The notes: generated by a model not told the origin, from the letters alone. A stretch of 64,000 nt of DNA from Clostridia bacterium (GCA_017625755.1 JAGAKG010000028.1:1-64000), one strand, 5' to 3'; counted from the stretch's first letter, positions 52,653 through 61,678 are shown. A program made the numbers and translations.

Positions 52653-54089
52653 ATGCTTTTCTCCTCGCTTGAATTTCTATTTCTCTTTCTTCCCCTCTGC
52701 ATAGCCGTTTATTTTGCGGTGCCGCTTCGTCTGCGAAACGCTGTGCTGCTCGTATTCAGCCTTATATTCTACGGCTTCGGAGAGCCGCTCTATCTCTTTC
52801 TTATGATATTTACGACGGGCGCGGATTACGCCTTCGGACTGCTCGTGCAAAAAAGTCTTCCGAACAAGCGTCGCGCGCGAGCCGTCGTTGCCTTTGCCGT
52901 GATATTCAATCTGTCGATACTCGGATTTTTCAAATATTACGACTTTTTAGCGTCCTGTATATCGCGAATTGAGATATTCTCGTTTATCAAGCCGATAGGG
53001 CTACCACTCCCCGTGGGAATATCCTTTTACACATTTCAGGCGCTCTCCTATGTCATAGATGTCTACCGCGAGGAGGTACGCGCCGCGAAAGACCCGATAA
53101 TTCCCGCCACCTATGTGGCGCTTTTTCCTCAACTCGTAGCAGGTCCTATCATACGGTACAACGATATAGAGGGAGCGCTCCGCGAGCGCTCACACTCGTT
53201 CACACGTGCCGCCGAGGGGATAAGGCGCTTTTGCGTGGGACTCGCCAAAAAGGTCATTCTCGCGAACACGGCAGGAGAGATATGGCAAAGCTTTGCCATG
53301 GGCTTTGACGCCGCCTCAGCGGATATCGCGGGGGGGTGGCTCGGACTTGTCTGCTACGCCTTTCAGATATATTTCGATTTTTCGGGATACTCTGATATGG
53401 CAGTAGGGCTAGGGAAGATTTTCGGCTTCGACTTCCCCGAAAATTTCAATTATCCGTATATTTCGAGGAGCATAACCGAATTCTGGCGGCGTTGGCACAT
53501 CACGCTCTCGTCCTATTTCCGAGAGTATGTCTATATCCCTCTTGGAGGAAACCGCCGCGGGCGGGCGCGAACCTATCTCAATCTCCTTATCGTCTGGTCG
53601 CTAACGGGTATATGGCACGGCGCGGGGGCGAATTTTCTTCTCTGGGGACTTTATTATTTCGCGCTTCTGTGCCTGGAAAAGGCGTTTTTGCTGAAGCTGC
53701 TCGACAGAGTGCCGAAAATATTTCGCCATATATATTCGCTCTTTTTCATTCTTATCGGTTGGCTTATCTTTGCCGCCGACGGAGCCGAGGGCTCACTCTC
53801 GCTCTACCGAGCCGCCGAGTGCATCGGTATACTGCTCGGATTTGGCAAAGCACCGCTCATCTCCCCCTCTACCCTATACGAGATAGTGAGAAATCTCATA
53901 CCTCTCGCCATTATGGCGTTTGCTTCTCTGCCTTTTGCAAGAGAAGCGGTACAAAAACTCGCACGCTCTGAGCGCTTCGGCGGCGTGACTAATCTCTTGC
54001 TCAATCTTCTCACGCTCCCCCTGCTCGTTCTCTGCGTCGCTTATCTTGTAAACTCGGGATACAATCCCTTTCTATATTTCAGATTTTAA
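52653..54089 (+). CDS. MBOAT-family O-acyltransferase
   Basis: A 478-residue polytopic membrane protein of the AlgI/DltB type. Motifs: FKYYDFLASCI, PVGISFYTFQALSYVIDVYR, WRRWHITLSSYFREYVYIPL and GIWHGAGANFLLWG with the catalytic histidine. About 11 hydrophobic segments. It acetylates extracellular polysaccharides or teichoic-acid-like polymers; the usual SGNH partner is not next to it. Confidence 0.92.
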   Translation: MLFSSLEFLFLFLPLCIAVYFAVPLRLRNAVLLVFSLIFYGFGEPLYLFLMIFTTGADYAFGLLVQKSLPNKRRARAVVAFAVIFNLSILGFFKYYDFLASCISRIEIFSFIKPIGLPLPVGISFYTFQALSYVIDVYREEVRAAKDPIIPATYVALFPQLVAGPIIRYNDIEGALRERSHSFTRAAEGIRRFCVGLAKKVILANTAGEIWQSFAMGFDAASADIAGGWLGLVCYAFQIYFDFSGYSDMAVGLGKIFGFDFPENFNYPYISRSITEFWRRWHITLSSYFREYVYIPLGGNRRGRARTYLNLLIVWSLTGIWHGAGANFLLWGLYYFALLCLEKAFLLKLLDRVPKIFRHIYSLFFILIGWLIFAADGAEGSLSLYRAAECIGILLGFGKAPLISPSTLYEIVRNLIPLAIMAFASLPFAREAVQKLARSERFGGVTNLLLNLLTLPLLVLCVAYLVNSGYNPFLYFRF

Positions 54090-54103
54090 TTTGTGGAGTT
54101 ATT

Positions 54104-55264
54104 ATGACATCTCTTTTATGTAAGCTTTTTATAAAGGAAAGCGAAAATACTAAAAAATCCACCGTACGGCGGGCGTACGGAACGCTGGCGAGCGTCGTGG
54201 GGATAATCCTCAATATACTGCTCGCCGCCGTAAAAATGTTAGTTGGCGTACTTACATCGTCGATATCGGTAACCGCCGACGCGGTCAACAATCTATCCGA
54301 CGCGGGCTCTCAGGTCGTTTCTCTTATCAGCTTCAAAATATCGGCAAAGCCTGCCGACCGCGACCACCCGTTCGGTCACGCGAGAATAGAATATGTAGCC
54401 TCAATGATAGTCTCGTTTATCATTCTCACCATAGGCTTCGAGCTTTTCAGAAGCTCGCTTGAAAAGGTGTTCGACCCCGAGCCGACAAAGCTCGGAATAC
54501 TGCCCGCGCTCATTCTCGTCCTCTCGGTCGCAGTCAAGCTTTGGATAGCTATATTCAACAGAAAGATAGGAAAAAGGATAAATTCCTCTGTAATCAAGGC
54601 GACCGCGGTAGACAGCCTGTCCGACGCGCTCGCCACCACCGCCGTGCTTGTCTCTATGATAATATCCCACCTCACGGGCTTTGTGACAGACGGATATATG
54701 GGTATGATAGTCTCGGTATTCATATTCGTGGCGGGTATAAAAATACTTGCCGAGACGAAAAATTCTATACTCGGAAGCGCTCCCGACGACGAAACTGTGA
54801 GCGAGATAAGCCGCGTAACCCTTGAATACCCCGAGATACTCGGCATACACGATATGATAGTACACAATTACGGCGCGGGCAACACCATAGCCTCGCTTCA
54901 CGCGGAGGTTGACGGCACGGAGAATGTTTTCGTTACGCACGATGTTATAGACAACATCGAAAAACGGCTTTATACCGAGCTTGGCGTGCGGGCAACCATT
55001 CATATGGACCCGATAGTCGTCGACGACGAGCGTGTGAACGCGCTCAGAGGCACGGTCTCCGAGCTGGTAAAGCAGATAGACGAGAGACTCACAATACACG
55101 ATTTCCGCTTCGTCGAGGGGAATACACATTCTAACCTGATTTTCGATGTCAGCGCCCCCTTCGAGCTTAAAATGAGTGACGACGAGATAAAAAGGCGGAT
55201 ATCTGACGCGCTCAGCAAAATAAATCCCTGCTTTTTTGCGGTAATCACTGTTGACAGACAATGA
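54104..55264 (+). CDS. Cation diffusion facilitator transporter
   Basis: A 386-residue CDF-type metal exporter. Six transmembrane helices with the metal-site motifs SVTADAVNNLSDAGSQ and HPFGHARIEY and the later TAVDSLSDALATTAVL. The C-terminal domain (about 205-385) is longer than in basic members and includes HDMIVHNYGAGNTIASLHAE. Zn, Fe or Mn could be the substrate. RBS GGAG; 14 nt after the MBOAT stop. Confidence 0.93.
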   Translation: MTSLLCKLFIKESENTKKSTVRRAYGTLASVVGIILNILLAAVKMLVGVLTSSISVTADAVNNLSDAGSQVVSLISFKISAKPADRDHPFGHARIEYVASMIVSFIILTIGFELFRSSLEKVFDPEPTKLGILPALILVLSVAVKLWIAIFNRKIGKRINSSVIKATAVDSLSDALATTAVLVSMIISHLTGFVTDGYMGMIVSVFIFVAGIKILAETKNSILGSAPDDETVSEISRVTLEYPEILGIHDMIVHNYGAGNTIASLHAEVDGTENVFVTHDVIDNIEKRLYTELGVRATIHMDPIVVDDERVNALRGTVSELVKQIDERLTIHDFRFVEGNTHSNLIFDVSAPFELKMSDDEIKRRISDALSKINPCFFAVITVDRQ

Positions 55265-55279
55265 CAAATATTGTATAAT
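55251..55279 (+). promoter_or_regulatory. Promoter of the LRR lipoprotein-like gene
   Basis: TTGACA at 55251-55256 (inside the end of the CDF gene) and TATAAT at 55274-55279, 17-bp spacing, about 80 nt before the ribosome binding site. Confidence 0.75.
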
Positions 55280-55367
55280 AATGTTTATGACATAAGCTAC
55301 TGTGGCTGACTTTTGAAGTTATAATAATTCGCGCATATATAAAAGCGTATCGAAAGGAAAAAACAAA

Positions 55368-56456
55368 ATGAAAAGAATTATCAAAATAGCGTCTCTTGCG
55401 GCGCTCTGTCTTATGCTCGCGCTTTTGGCGGTATCCTGCGGCTCGTCCGCTCCCGCCAGCGACTCGGGTGACTGCGGCTCGGGACTTACCTGGTCGTATG
55501 ACGCAGAAACACAAACGCTCAGCATTTCGGGTAACGGTCAGATGAAGGACTATGAAAACTCAACAGACGCACCCTGGAGCGGAGCAAAGACACATATCAA
55601 GTCTCTCGATATCGACCTCGGAGTCGAAAAGATAGGCGACAAGGCATTTTACGGCTTCACCGCGCTTGAGACTGTATCTATCCCCGACTCGGTTATAGAT
55701 ATCGGAGATTACTCATTTGCATACTGCTCGGCGGTAACGACAGTTTCCCTGCCCGACTCTCTCACCACGATAGGAGAAGGCGCGTTCGAGGGCTGCTCGG
55801 CGCTCACCGTAGCTTTCGTTCCCTCAGAGGTAACCTCTCTCGGCAAGAACGCCTTTGCCTTCTGCCCCGCGATAACAGATGCGGCAATCCTCGCGAACAC
55901 TGAGATTCCCGAGGGTATCTTCTTCAACTGCGGCAAGCTTGACAGACTCCTGCTCAACGCGGCTATCACAGAGGATATGGTTGCCGACACGGCATTCAAG
56001 GGCTGCGAGATGAGCTTTGAGGACGCTAAGTTCACCGAGTCGAAAACGGCTGCGGCAAGCATTACCGTCAAGTATGTTGACGGCGACGGAAACGAGATGT
56101 CCGAAGCTAAGGTAGAGGAGGATATCGCTTACGGCGATTCTTACAGCATAGTCTCCCCCGCTATCGACGGATACACGGCGGATAAGCTTACCGTCAGCGG
56201 ATATCTTTACGGAACCGACGAAACGGTAACGGTAACATACACCGCCGACGAGGTCGTTGAAACAGAGCCCGTAGAGGAGGAAGAAGAAGAGGAGAAAGAG
56301 GTAACTCCCACAACTATAATAGCTATCGTAGTTCTCGGAGTAGTACTCGTCGGCATCGCTGTCGGTGCTATCCTGCTTATGCGCGCAGATAAGAAAAACG
56401 CCGCTAAAGGACAGACGGTAAGAAAGAACGACAACAAAAACAACAAGAAAAAATAA
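55368..56456 (+). CDS. BspA-type leucine-rich-repeat surface protein
   Basis: A 362-residue surface protein. The N-terminus ends in LAVSC-like (LLAVSCGSSAPA), so lipid attachment at Cys24 is likely. Residues about 45-210 carry BspA-type LRR_5 repeats (IGDKAFYGFTALETVSIP, IGDYSFAYCSAVTTVSLP, IGEGAFEGCSALTVAFVP). Residues about 220-290 resemble a MucBP-like repeat (ITVKYVDGDGNEM). A Glu-rich stretch and a hydrophobic helix (about 308-330) with a basic tail come last. Having both a lipobox and a C-terminal membrane segment is unusual. Adhesion is the usual role for BspA repeats. Confidence 0.83.
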   Translation: MKRIIKIASLAALCLMLALLAVSCGSSAPASDSGDCGSGLTWSYDAETQTLSISGNGQMKDYENSTDAPWSGAKTHIKSLDIDLGVEKIGDKAFYGFTALETVSIPDSVIDIGDYSFAYCSAVTTVSLPDSLTTIGEGAFEGCSALTVAFVPSEVTSLGKNAFAFCPAITDAAILANTEIPEGIFFNCGKLDRLLLNAAITEDMVADTAFKGCEMSFEDAKFTESKTAAASITVKYVDGDGNEMSEAKVEEDIAYGDSYSIVSPAIDGYTADKLTVSGYLYGTDETVTVTYTADEVVETEPVEEEEEEEKEVTPTTIIAIVVLGVVLVGIAVGAILLMRADKKNAAKGQTVRKNDNKNNKKK

Positions 56457-56473
56457 GACACGGAGATAATAAA

Positions 56474-56686
56474 GTGAAAAACGGATACAGTATAAACATA
56501 CGGCTCTCGGAGGATATGATGCGTAAGCTCATATATATCAGTCAGGCGGAAAACCGCTCTCCGTCAAATCAGTTCAATTTTATGCTCCGTAACAATATCG
56601 CGTATTTCGAGAGGACTAAGGGGAAAATTCCCGACGCGAAGCTTCGCGAGATAGACCTCTCGGAGTATGCCGATGATAACAAGTAA
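56474..56686 (+). CDS. Small ribbon-helix-helix-like protein
   Basis: A 70-residue protein that begins at GTG after GGAG. The strand GYSINIRLSEDMMRKL and helices QAENRSPSNQFNFMLRNNI resemble Arc/CopG-type DNA-binding proteins, although the helices could equally belong to a short toxin-antitoxin component. No partner is adjacent. It lies 17 nt after the LRR gene. Confidence 0.6.
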   Translation: MKNGYSINIRLSEDMMRKLIYISQAENRSPSNQFNFMLRNNIAYFERTKGKIPDAKLREIDLSEYADDNK

Positions 56687-56705
56687 AAATATTTTCAAAA
56701 AACTG

Positions 56706-56734
56706 TTTACAAAAAAGAAATTATAGTATATAAT
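56706..56734 (+). promoter_or_regulatory. Promoter of the cysE-cysS unit
   Basis: TTTACA at 56706-56711 and TATAAT at 56729-56734, 17-bp spacing. A near-repeat of the -10 region follows at 56748-56753 within a tandem TTATAGTATATAATAC duplication. Confidence 0.75.
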
Positions 56735-56756
56735 ACTTTATAGTATATAATACTGA

Positions 56757-56985
56757 TTACAGTTTGACCTGTGAACGGGAAAAACCGTTGAGTGCCAATC
56801 CACAGAGAATACCGCCATGGCTGAAAGCGGTGTGTTTGGAGAACGGTGTATGCGCTCGGGAGGTCCTGCGTAATGGCAGCGTTCGTCCGCGTTAAGGGCA
56901 TCAAAGACCGAAGATATTTCTTCGAAGCAGAGTGGAACCGCGATAAAACGCCTCTGCGCCGCACGGCGCAGAGGCTTATTTTATA
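56757..56985 (+). promoter_or_regulatory. Cys T-box riboswitch leader
   Basis: A T-box leader: a stem-I region with GAGTGCCAATCCACAGAG, a candidate specifier TGC at 56851-56853 (Cys, in a GTATGCGC context), the T-box TGGAACCGCG at 56933-56942, an antiterminator helix GCAGAG (56927-56932) with CTCTGC (56952-56957), and a terminator GCCTCTGCGCC/GGCGCAGAGGC (56950-56975) followed by T-rich DNA. Uncharged tRNA-Cys would favour the antiterminator. The downstream genes are cysE and cysS, which matches a cysteine specifier. Confidence 0.93.
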
Positions 56986-57007
56986 TTAAAAAATTTGGGA
57001 GGTAGCT

Positions 57008-57745
57008 ATGAACATCACCATAAACTCTGAGGACATGAGAGCGAAACTAAAGGAAAAGAAGAATTCCTTCAAGAACACTCTGAAGGAGATAAAATACGAT
57101 GTGAACGCAATCCGTGAGCGAGACCCCGCGGCAAGAAGCAACACAGAGGTCGTGCTACTTTACTCGGGCTTTCACGCGCTCCTCGCTTACCGCATATCCC
57201 GTAGGCTTTATGAAAAGGAGCATTATTTCTCCGCGCGCGCGCTGAGCCAGATTGCAAGACATTATACGGGAATAGAGATACACCCGGGCGCTAAGATAGG
57301 TCAGGGACTCGTTATCGACCACGGTATGGGCGTCGTTATCGGCGAAACGACCGAAATAGGCGACAATTGCACAATATACCAGGGAGTAACTCTTGGAGGA
57401 ACGGGTAAGGATGCAGGCAAGCGTCACCCCACACTCGGTAACGGCGTTATGATCGGAGCGGGCGCTAAGGTGCTTGGTCCCTTTACGATAGGCGATAACA
57501 CAAAGGTAGCCGCAAACGCGGTGGTTCTCGCTGAAATACCCGAAAACTGCACGGCGGTAGGTATGCCCGCAAAGATAGTAAAGCGCGAGGGACAGAGAGT
57601 TGACGACCTCGACCAGATTCATATTCCCGACCCCGTAGCGGGACAGATAAAGGCTCTCGAGCTGAAGCTCGCAGACCTTGAGGCACAGATAAAGAAGCTT
57701 AACTCGGCAAAAGGCAAAGAGGAGACAAAAAATGCTGATATATAA
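57008..57745 (+). CDS. cysE: Serine O-acetyltransferase
   Basis: A 245-residue EpsC/CysE-type enzyme that makes O-acetylserine from serine and acetyl-CoA. Left-handed beta-helix repeats are visible (HPGAKIGQGLVIDHGMGVVI, TEIGDNCTIYQGVTLGGTG, GNGVMIGAGAKVLGPFTIGD). The N-terminal helical region (1-90) precedes it and a short coiled-coil tail follows. It lies 14 nt over the start of cysS, so translation is coupled and both respond to the T-box. Confidence 0.95.
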   Translation: MNITINSEDMRAKLKEKKNSFKNTLKEIKYDVNAIRERDPAARSNTEVVLLYSGFHALLAYRISRRLYEKEHYFSARALSQIARHYTGIEIHPGAKIGQGLVIDHGMGVVIGETTEIGDNCTIYQGVTLGGTGKDAGKRHPTLGNGVMIGAGAKVLGPFTIGDNTKVAANAVVLAEIPENCTAVGMPAKIVKREGQRVDDLDQIHIPDPVAGQIKALELKLADLEAQIKKLNSAKGKEETKNADI

Positions 57746-59162
57746 TTCCCTTTCAAGAAAAAAAGAAGAATTTGTTCCAAATGTTGAGGGCAAGGTAAAT
57801 ATGTATACCTGCGGTCCTACGGTCTATCATTACGCCCATATAGGAAATCTCCGCAGCTATATTATGGAGGATATACTTGAAAAATATCTCCGTTATCTCG
57901 GATACGATGTAAAGAGAGTAATGAACATAACCGATGTCGGACACCTTACGAGTGACGCCGACGAGGGAGAGGACAAGATGCTCAAGGGCGCAAAGCGCGA
58001 GAAGAAGACGGTTATGGAGATAGCTAAGTTCTATACCGACGCCTTCTTTGCCGATTGCAAGAAGCTGAACATCAAAACTCCCGATGTGGTAGCCCCCGCG
58101 ACCGAATGTATCGACAGCTTTATCGAGGTCATAACCTCGCTCATCGAAAAGGGATACGCTTATGAGGCGGGCGGAAATATATATTTCGACACATCAAAGC
58201 TCAAGCAGTACTATGTGTTCAACGACTTCAAGGAGGACGACCTTGCGGTAGGCGTCCGCGAGGGCGTTGAGGAGGACACGAACAAGAGAAACAAAGCAGA
58301 TTTTGTTCTCTGGTTTACAAAGTCCAAATTCGATGACCAAGAGCTTAAATGGGATAGCCCTTGGGGCGTCGGTTACCCTGGTTGGCATATCGAATGCTCC
58401 TGCATAAGTATGAAAAACCTCGGAGAGTATCTTGATATCCACTGCGGCGGAATAGATAACGCTTTCCCCCACCACACCAATGAAATCGCGCAGAGTGAGG
58501 CGTATGTGGGGCACAAGTGGTGCAATTATTGGTTCCATGTCCACCACCTCAACACAAATTCGGGCAAGATGAGTAAATCGAGCGGAGAGTTTCTGACGGT
58601 TTCCCTGCTCGAGCAGAAGGGATATAATCCCCTCGTTTACCGTATGTTCTGCCTGCAGTCACACTACCGTAAATCGCTGGTATTCTCTTACGAGAACCTT
58701 GACAATACGGTAACGGCTTACAATAAGCTCACAGCAAGAATTGCCGCGCTTATAGCGCAGAACGACACCGCTCCCGTTGACGAGGCGGCGGCAGACGCGC
58801 TCAGAGCAGGATTTAAAGAGGCACTTGACAATGACCTCAATACCTCGCTCGCCATAACCGCGCTCTACGACCTTCTCAAGGCGGACACAAATCCCGCGAC
58901 CAAGCTCGCGCTTATCGAGGAATACGATACAGTTCTCGGTCTTGACCTTATCGAGGCGGCTAAAAAGCAGGTAAAGCCCCAGGAAGCGGCTCCCGTGAGC
59001 GACGACCCCTTCATAGCCGAAATCGAGGAAATGATACAGAAGCGTAAGGAAGCAAAGGCGGCAAAGGACTACGCAACGGCAGATGCTATCCGTAAAGCTC
59101 TCGCAGACAAGGGCGTAACCCTTATCGACACTCCCCAGGGAACAAAATATCAAATAAATTAA
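57732..59162 (+). CDS. cysS: Cysteinyl-tRNA synthetase
   Basis: A 476-residue class I synthetase. Zinc-site Cys in YTCGPTVYHYAHIGNLRSY with HIGN, then GWHIECSCISMKNLGEYLDI and GIDNAFPHHTNEIAQSE (remaining zinc ligands), and KMSKSSGEF. Length matches bacterial CysRS. Overlap with cysE couples cysteine supply to its use in translation. Confidence 0.98.
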   Translation: MLIYNSLSRKKEEFVPNVEGKVNMYTCGPTVYHYAHIGNLRSYIMEDILEKYLRYLGYDVKRVMNITDVGHLTSDADEGEDKMLKGAKREKKTVMEIAKFYTDAFFADCKKLNIKTPDVVAPATECIDSFIEVITSLIEKGYAYEAGGNIYFDTSKLKQYYVFNDFKEDDLAVGVREGVEEDTNKRNKADFVLWFTKSKFDDQELKWDSPWGVGYPGWHIECSCISMKNLGEYLDIHCGGIDNAFPHHTNEIAQSEAYVGHKWCNYWFHVHHLNTNSGKMSKSSGEFLTVSLLEQKGYNPLVYRMFCLQSHYRKSLVFSYENLDNTVTAYNKLTARIAALIAQNDTAPVDEAAADALRAGFKEALDNDLNTSLAITALYDLLKADTNPATKLALIEEYDTVLGLDLIEAAKKQVKPQEAAPVSDDPFIAEIEEMIQKRKEAKAAKDYATADAIRKALADKGVTLIDTPQGTKYQIN

Positions 59163-59182
59163 CCTTATATTTTGCGATTATA

Positions 59183-59211
59183 TTGACTTTATCCGTCAAA
59201 TATACTATAAT
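59183..59211 (+). promoter_or_regulatory. Transketolase promoter
   Basis: TTGACT at 59183-59188 and TATAAT at 59206-59211, 17-bp spacing. Confidence 0.8.
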
Positions 59212-59257
59212 ATAACCGAACTTAACAAATAAAAATCAATATGGAAAGGTAACAAAA

Positions 59258-60085
59258 ATGGAACAGGCAAAACTCAATAGCTTGAAAAAAACAGCTGCCC
59301 AGATCCGCCTCGACATTCTCGAGGAGGTTCACAGCGCAAGCTCAGGACATCCGGGCGGTTCTCTCTCCGTTGCAGATATTATTACATATCTGTATTTTGA
59401 GGAAATGAACATCGACCCCAAAAATCCTAAGATGGAAAACAGAGACAGACTCGTTCTCTCGAAGGGACACACCGCTCCCGCTCTCTATGCGGCTCTCGCT
59501 GAGAAAGGATTTTTCGACAAGGCAGAGCTTTCAAAGCTCCGTCAGGTAGATTCCTTCCTTCAGGGACACCCCGATATGAAGGGGACTCCCGGAGTTGATA
59601 TGAGCACAGGCTCTCTCGGTCTTGGATTCTCCTCTGCTTGCGGAATGGCACTCGCCGCAAAGATCGACGGTAAGGATTACAGAACCTATACCATTGTCGG
59701 CGACGGTGAGAGCGAGGAAGGTCAGATCTGGGAGGCAGCTATGTTTGCCGCTCACTATAAGCTTGATAACCTCTGCGTCGTTATCGACTTCAATAACCTT
59801 CAGATAGACGGCCCTGTTACCGAGGTTATGAATCCCACCCCTCACGACAAAAAGTTTGAAGCTTTCGGATTCCATGTTATAACGATAGACGGTCACGACT
59901 TCGAGCAGATAGAAAAGGCTTTCGCCGAGGCAAAGACAGTCAAGGGTAAGCCCACAGCTATCATAGCTCACACAGTTAAGGGCAAGGGCGTATCCTTTAT
60001 GGAAAATCAGGTCGGCTGGCACGGCTCCGCCCCCAACGACGAACAGTACGCAACCGCAGTTGCCGAGATAAAGGCATCGCTTTAA
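59258..60085 (+). CDS. Transketolase, N-terminal subunit
   Basis: A 275-residue thiamine diphosphate-binding half of a split transketolase. HSASSGHPGGSLSVADI and the ThDP motif GDGESEEGQIWEAAMFAAHY through VVIDFNNLQIDG are clear. The C-terminal half is encoded 11 nt downstream. Split transketolases are common in Clostridia and archaea. It transfers two-carbon units in the pentose phosphate pathway. Confidence 0.94.
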   Translation: MEQAKLNSLKKTAAQIRLDILEEVHSASSGHPGGSLSVADIITYLYFEEMNIDPKNPKMENRDRLVLSKGHTAPALYAALAEKGFFDKAELSKLRQVDSFLQGHPDMKGTPGVDMSTGSLGLGFSSACGMALAAKIDGKDYRTYTIVGDGESEEGQIWEAAMFAAHYKLDNLCVVIDFNNLQIDGPVTEVMNPTPHDKKFEAFGFHVITIDGHDFEQIEKAFAEAKTVKGKPTAIIAHTVKGKGVSFMENQVGWHGSAPNDEQYATAVAEIKASL

Positions 60086-60096
60086 GGAGGAATATC

Positions 60097-61035
60097 ATGG
60101 CAGAAAAAATAGCAACAAGAGAAGCCTACGGCGCAGCTTTGGCTGAGCTTGGCGATAAATATGATTTCGTCGTTCTGGACGCTGACCTCGCGGCGGCAAC
60201 CAAGACGGGCGTATTCAAGAAGAAATTCCCCGAAAGATTTTTCGACTGCGGAATTGCAGAGGGCAATATGATAAGCGTTGCGGCGGGTATCGCAACCACA
60301 GGTAAGCCCGTTTTCGCTTCCTCTTTCGCAATGTTTGCGGCAGGCAGAGCCTTTGAGCAGATACGCAACTCTGTCGGTTACCCCCACCTTAATGTAAAAA
60401 TAGGCGCAACTCACGCGGGCATCACCGTTGGTGAGGACGGCGCTACCCACCAGTGTCTCGAGGACATCGCTCTTATGAGAACTATCCCCGGTATGACGAT
60501 AATCAACCCCGCGGACGCAGTCGAGGCAAAGGCTGCTGTTGAGGCTGCTCTTAATATGAACGGCCCCGTTTATCTCCGCTTCGGCCGTATGGCAGTTCCG
60601 GTAATAAACGACACCACCGACTATAAGTTTGAGATAGGCAAGGGCGTCAATATGAAGGACGGCAAGGATGTCACATTCGTTGCAACGGGTATTATGGTCG
60701 ATATGGCTATGCAGGCAGCTGACGAGCTTGCTAAGGAAGGTATCTCGGCAAGAGTTATCAATATCCACACGATAAAGCCTCTCGACAAGGATATCGTCGT
60801 TGACGCTGCTAAGGCAACGGGAGCTATCGTTACCGCTGAGGAGCATAACATCATCGGCGGACTTGGCTCGGCAGTTTCCGAGGCGCTTTGCGAGGCTTGC
60901 CCCGTTCCCGTTCTCCGCGTTGGCGTTGAGGACGCATACGGTCACTCGGGCAAGGTTCCGCCCCTGCTCCAGATGTACGGTCTCACCGTAGAAAATCTGG
61001 TCGCTAAGGCAAAGGCGGCTATCGCTCTTAAGTAA
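60097..61035 (+). CDS. Transketolase, C-terminal subunit
   Basis: A 312-residue pyrimidine-binding half with FFDCGIAEGNMISVAAGIAT, KIGATHAGITVGEDGATHQC and VTAEEHNIIGGLGSAVSEAL. It combines with the preceding subunit. The repeat element copy 2 follows 16 nt after the stop. Confidence 0.94.
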   Translation: MAEKIATREAYGAALAELGDKYDFVVLDADLAAATKTGVFKKKFPERFFDCGIAEGNMISVAAGIATTGKPVFASSFAMFAAGRAFEQIRNSVGYPHLNVKIGATHAGITVGEDGATHQCLEDIALMRTIPGMTIINPADAVEAKAAVEAALNMNGPVYLRFGRMAVPVINDTTDYKFEIGKGVNMKDGKDVTFVATGIMVDMAMQAADELAKEGISARVINIHTIKPLDKDIVVDAAKATGAIVTAEEHNIIGGLGSAVSEALCEACPVPVLRVGVEDAYGHSGKVPPLLQMYGLTVENLVAKAKAAIALK

Positions 61036-61051
61036 TAAAATACACAAAGGA

Positions 61052-61268
61052 GCTGTCGCATTTAGCGCATAACAAAAACACACGAATAAATAATAAGTAA
61101 AGATACCGCTCTCACCGTTAGAAATTCGATGGTGGGAGCGGTTTTTAGGTAGAAATTCTTAGGAATTTCGATTTTTATGTGTATTTTTTAGCCGCGTTTT
61201 GGGTCTCTGGCGTACCTTTGTACGCCGACGAGAGCCAAACCACGACTTCTGCATCTAAATGCGACAGC
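61052..61268 (+). repeat. Structured dispersed element, copy 2
   Basis: A 217-nt element inverted relative to copy 1 (7110-7347). It has a perfect 14-bp closing stem (61052-61065 with 61255-61268), a terminator-like hairpin (61105-61142) with T tract, a GAAATTC/GAATTTC hairpin (61152-61169), and a long hairpin (61190-61247) with GGCGTAC/GTACGCC at its tip. Compared with copy 1, several stems change on both sides so that pairing is kept. It follows the transketolase. Confidence 0.85.
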
Positions 61269-61678
61269 CCTTTTCAATAGTTTTCAACAATTAAAAGTCC
61301 AAAAATGTGTAAAAACCATTTTTTGTAAATCAAAACGAATATTTTTCAAAAAATCTATAATTATCCATTTCCCTGAATTTTTACTCATAACTGTACTTTT
61401 TCCCCACTTGGGGGTAAAAATCAAGAAAAAACTACAAAAAATGCTATTTTTTCTATGGTATTCGACAGTCTTTATGCAAATAGACGATTTTTCAAAAAGG
61501 GGCTTGACAAGCTTTCAGAGACTGTGGAAAAATATGTTGAAACTGTGGAAAACTCAAAAAACATTGTGTTTACAAGGGGTAGAGAGAAGAATGGGCTGTT
61601 GAAAACTTTTCCTTTATATCTTGTCAAGTACTTTTTCAGAAATAATTCATTTTCAACGATATGCACAAAGCAAAAAAA
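61269..61678. other. AT-rich gene-free stretch with DnaA-box-like 9-mers
   Basis: Short open frames here have no recognisable homology or supported starts. Six 9-mers near TTATCCACA occur: TTTTCAACA (61281-61289), TGTGGAAAA (61523-61531 and 61544-61552), TGTTGAAAC (61535-61543), TGTTGAAAA (61597-61605), and TTTTCAACG (61650-61658). No tRNA or other RNA is apparent. Confidence 0.5.

Noticed and set aside
61052..61268. Interpretation of the repeat as an ordinary MITE with terminal inverted repeats
   Set aside because: Within each copy the ends pair with each other, but the end sequences differ between copies, and several internal stems show paired substitutions. No target-site duplication was seen. 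A fold-dependent mobile element is not excluded.
61281..61658. Chromosomal origin of replication
   Set aside because: Flanking genes converge, dnaA is absent, and the boxes differ at one to three positions from the consensus.
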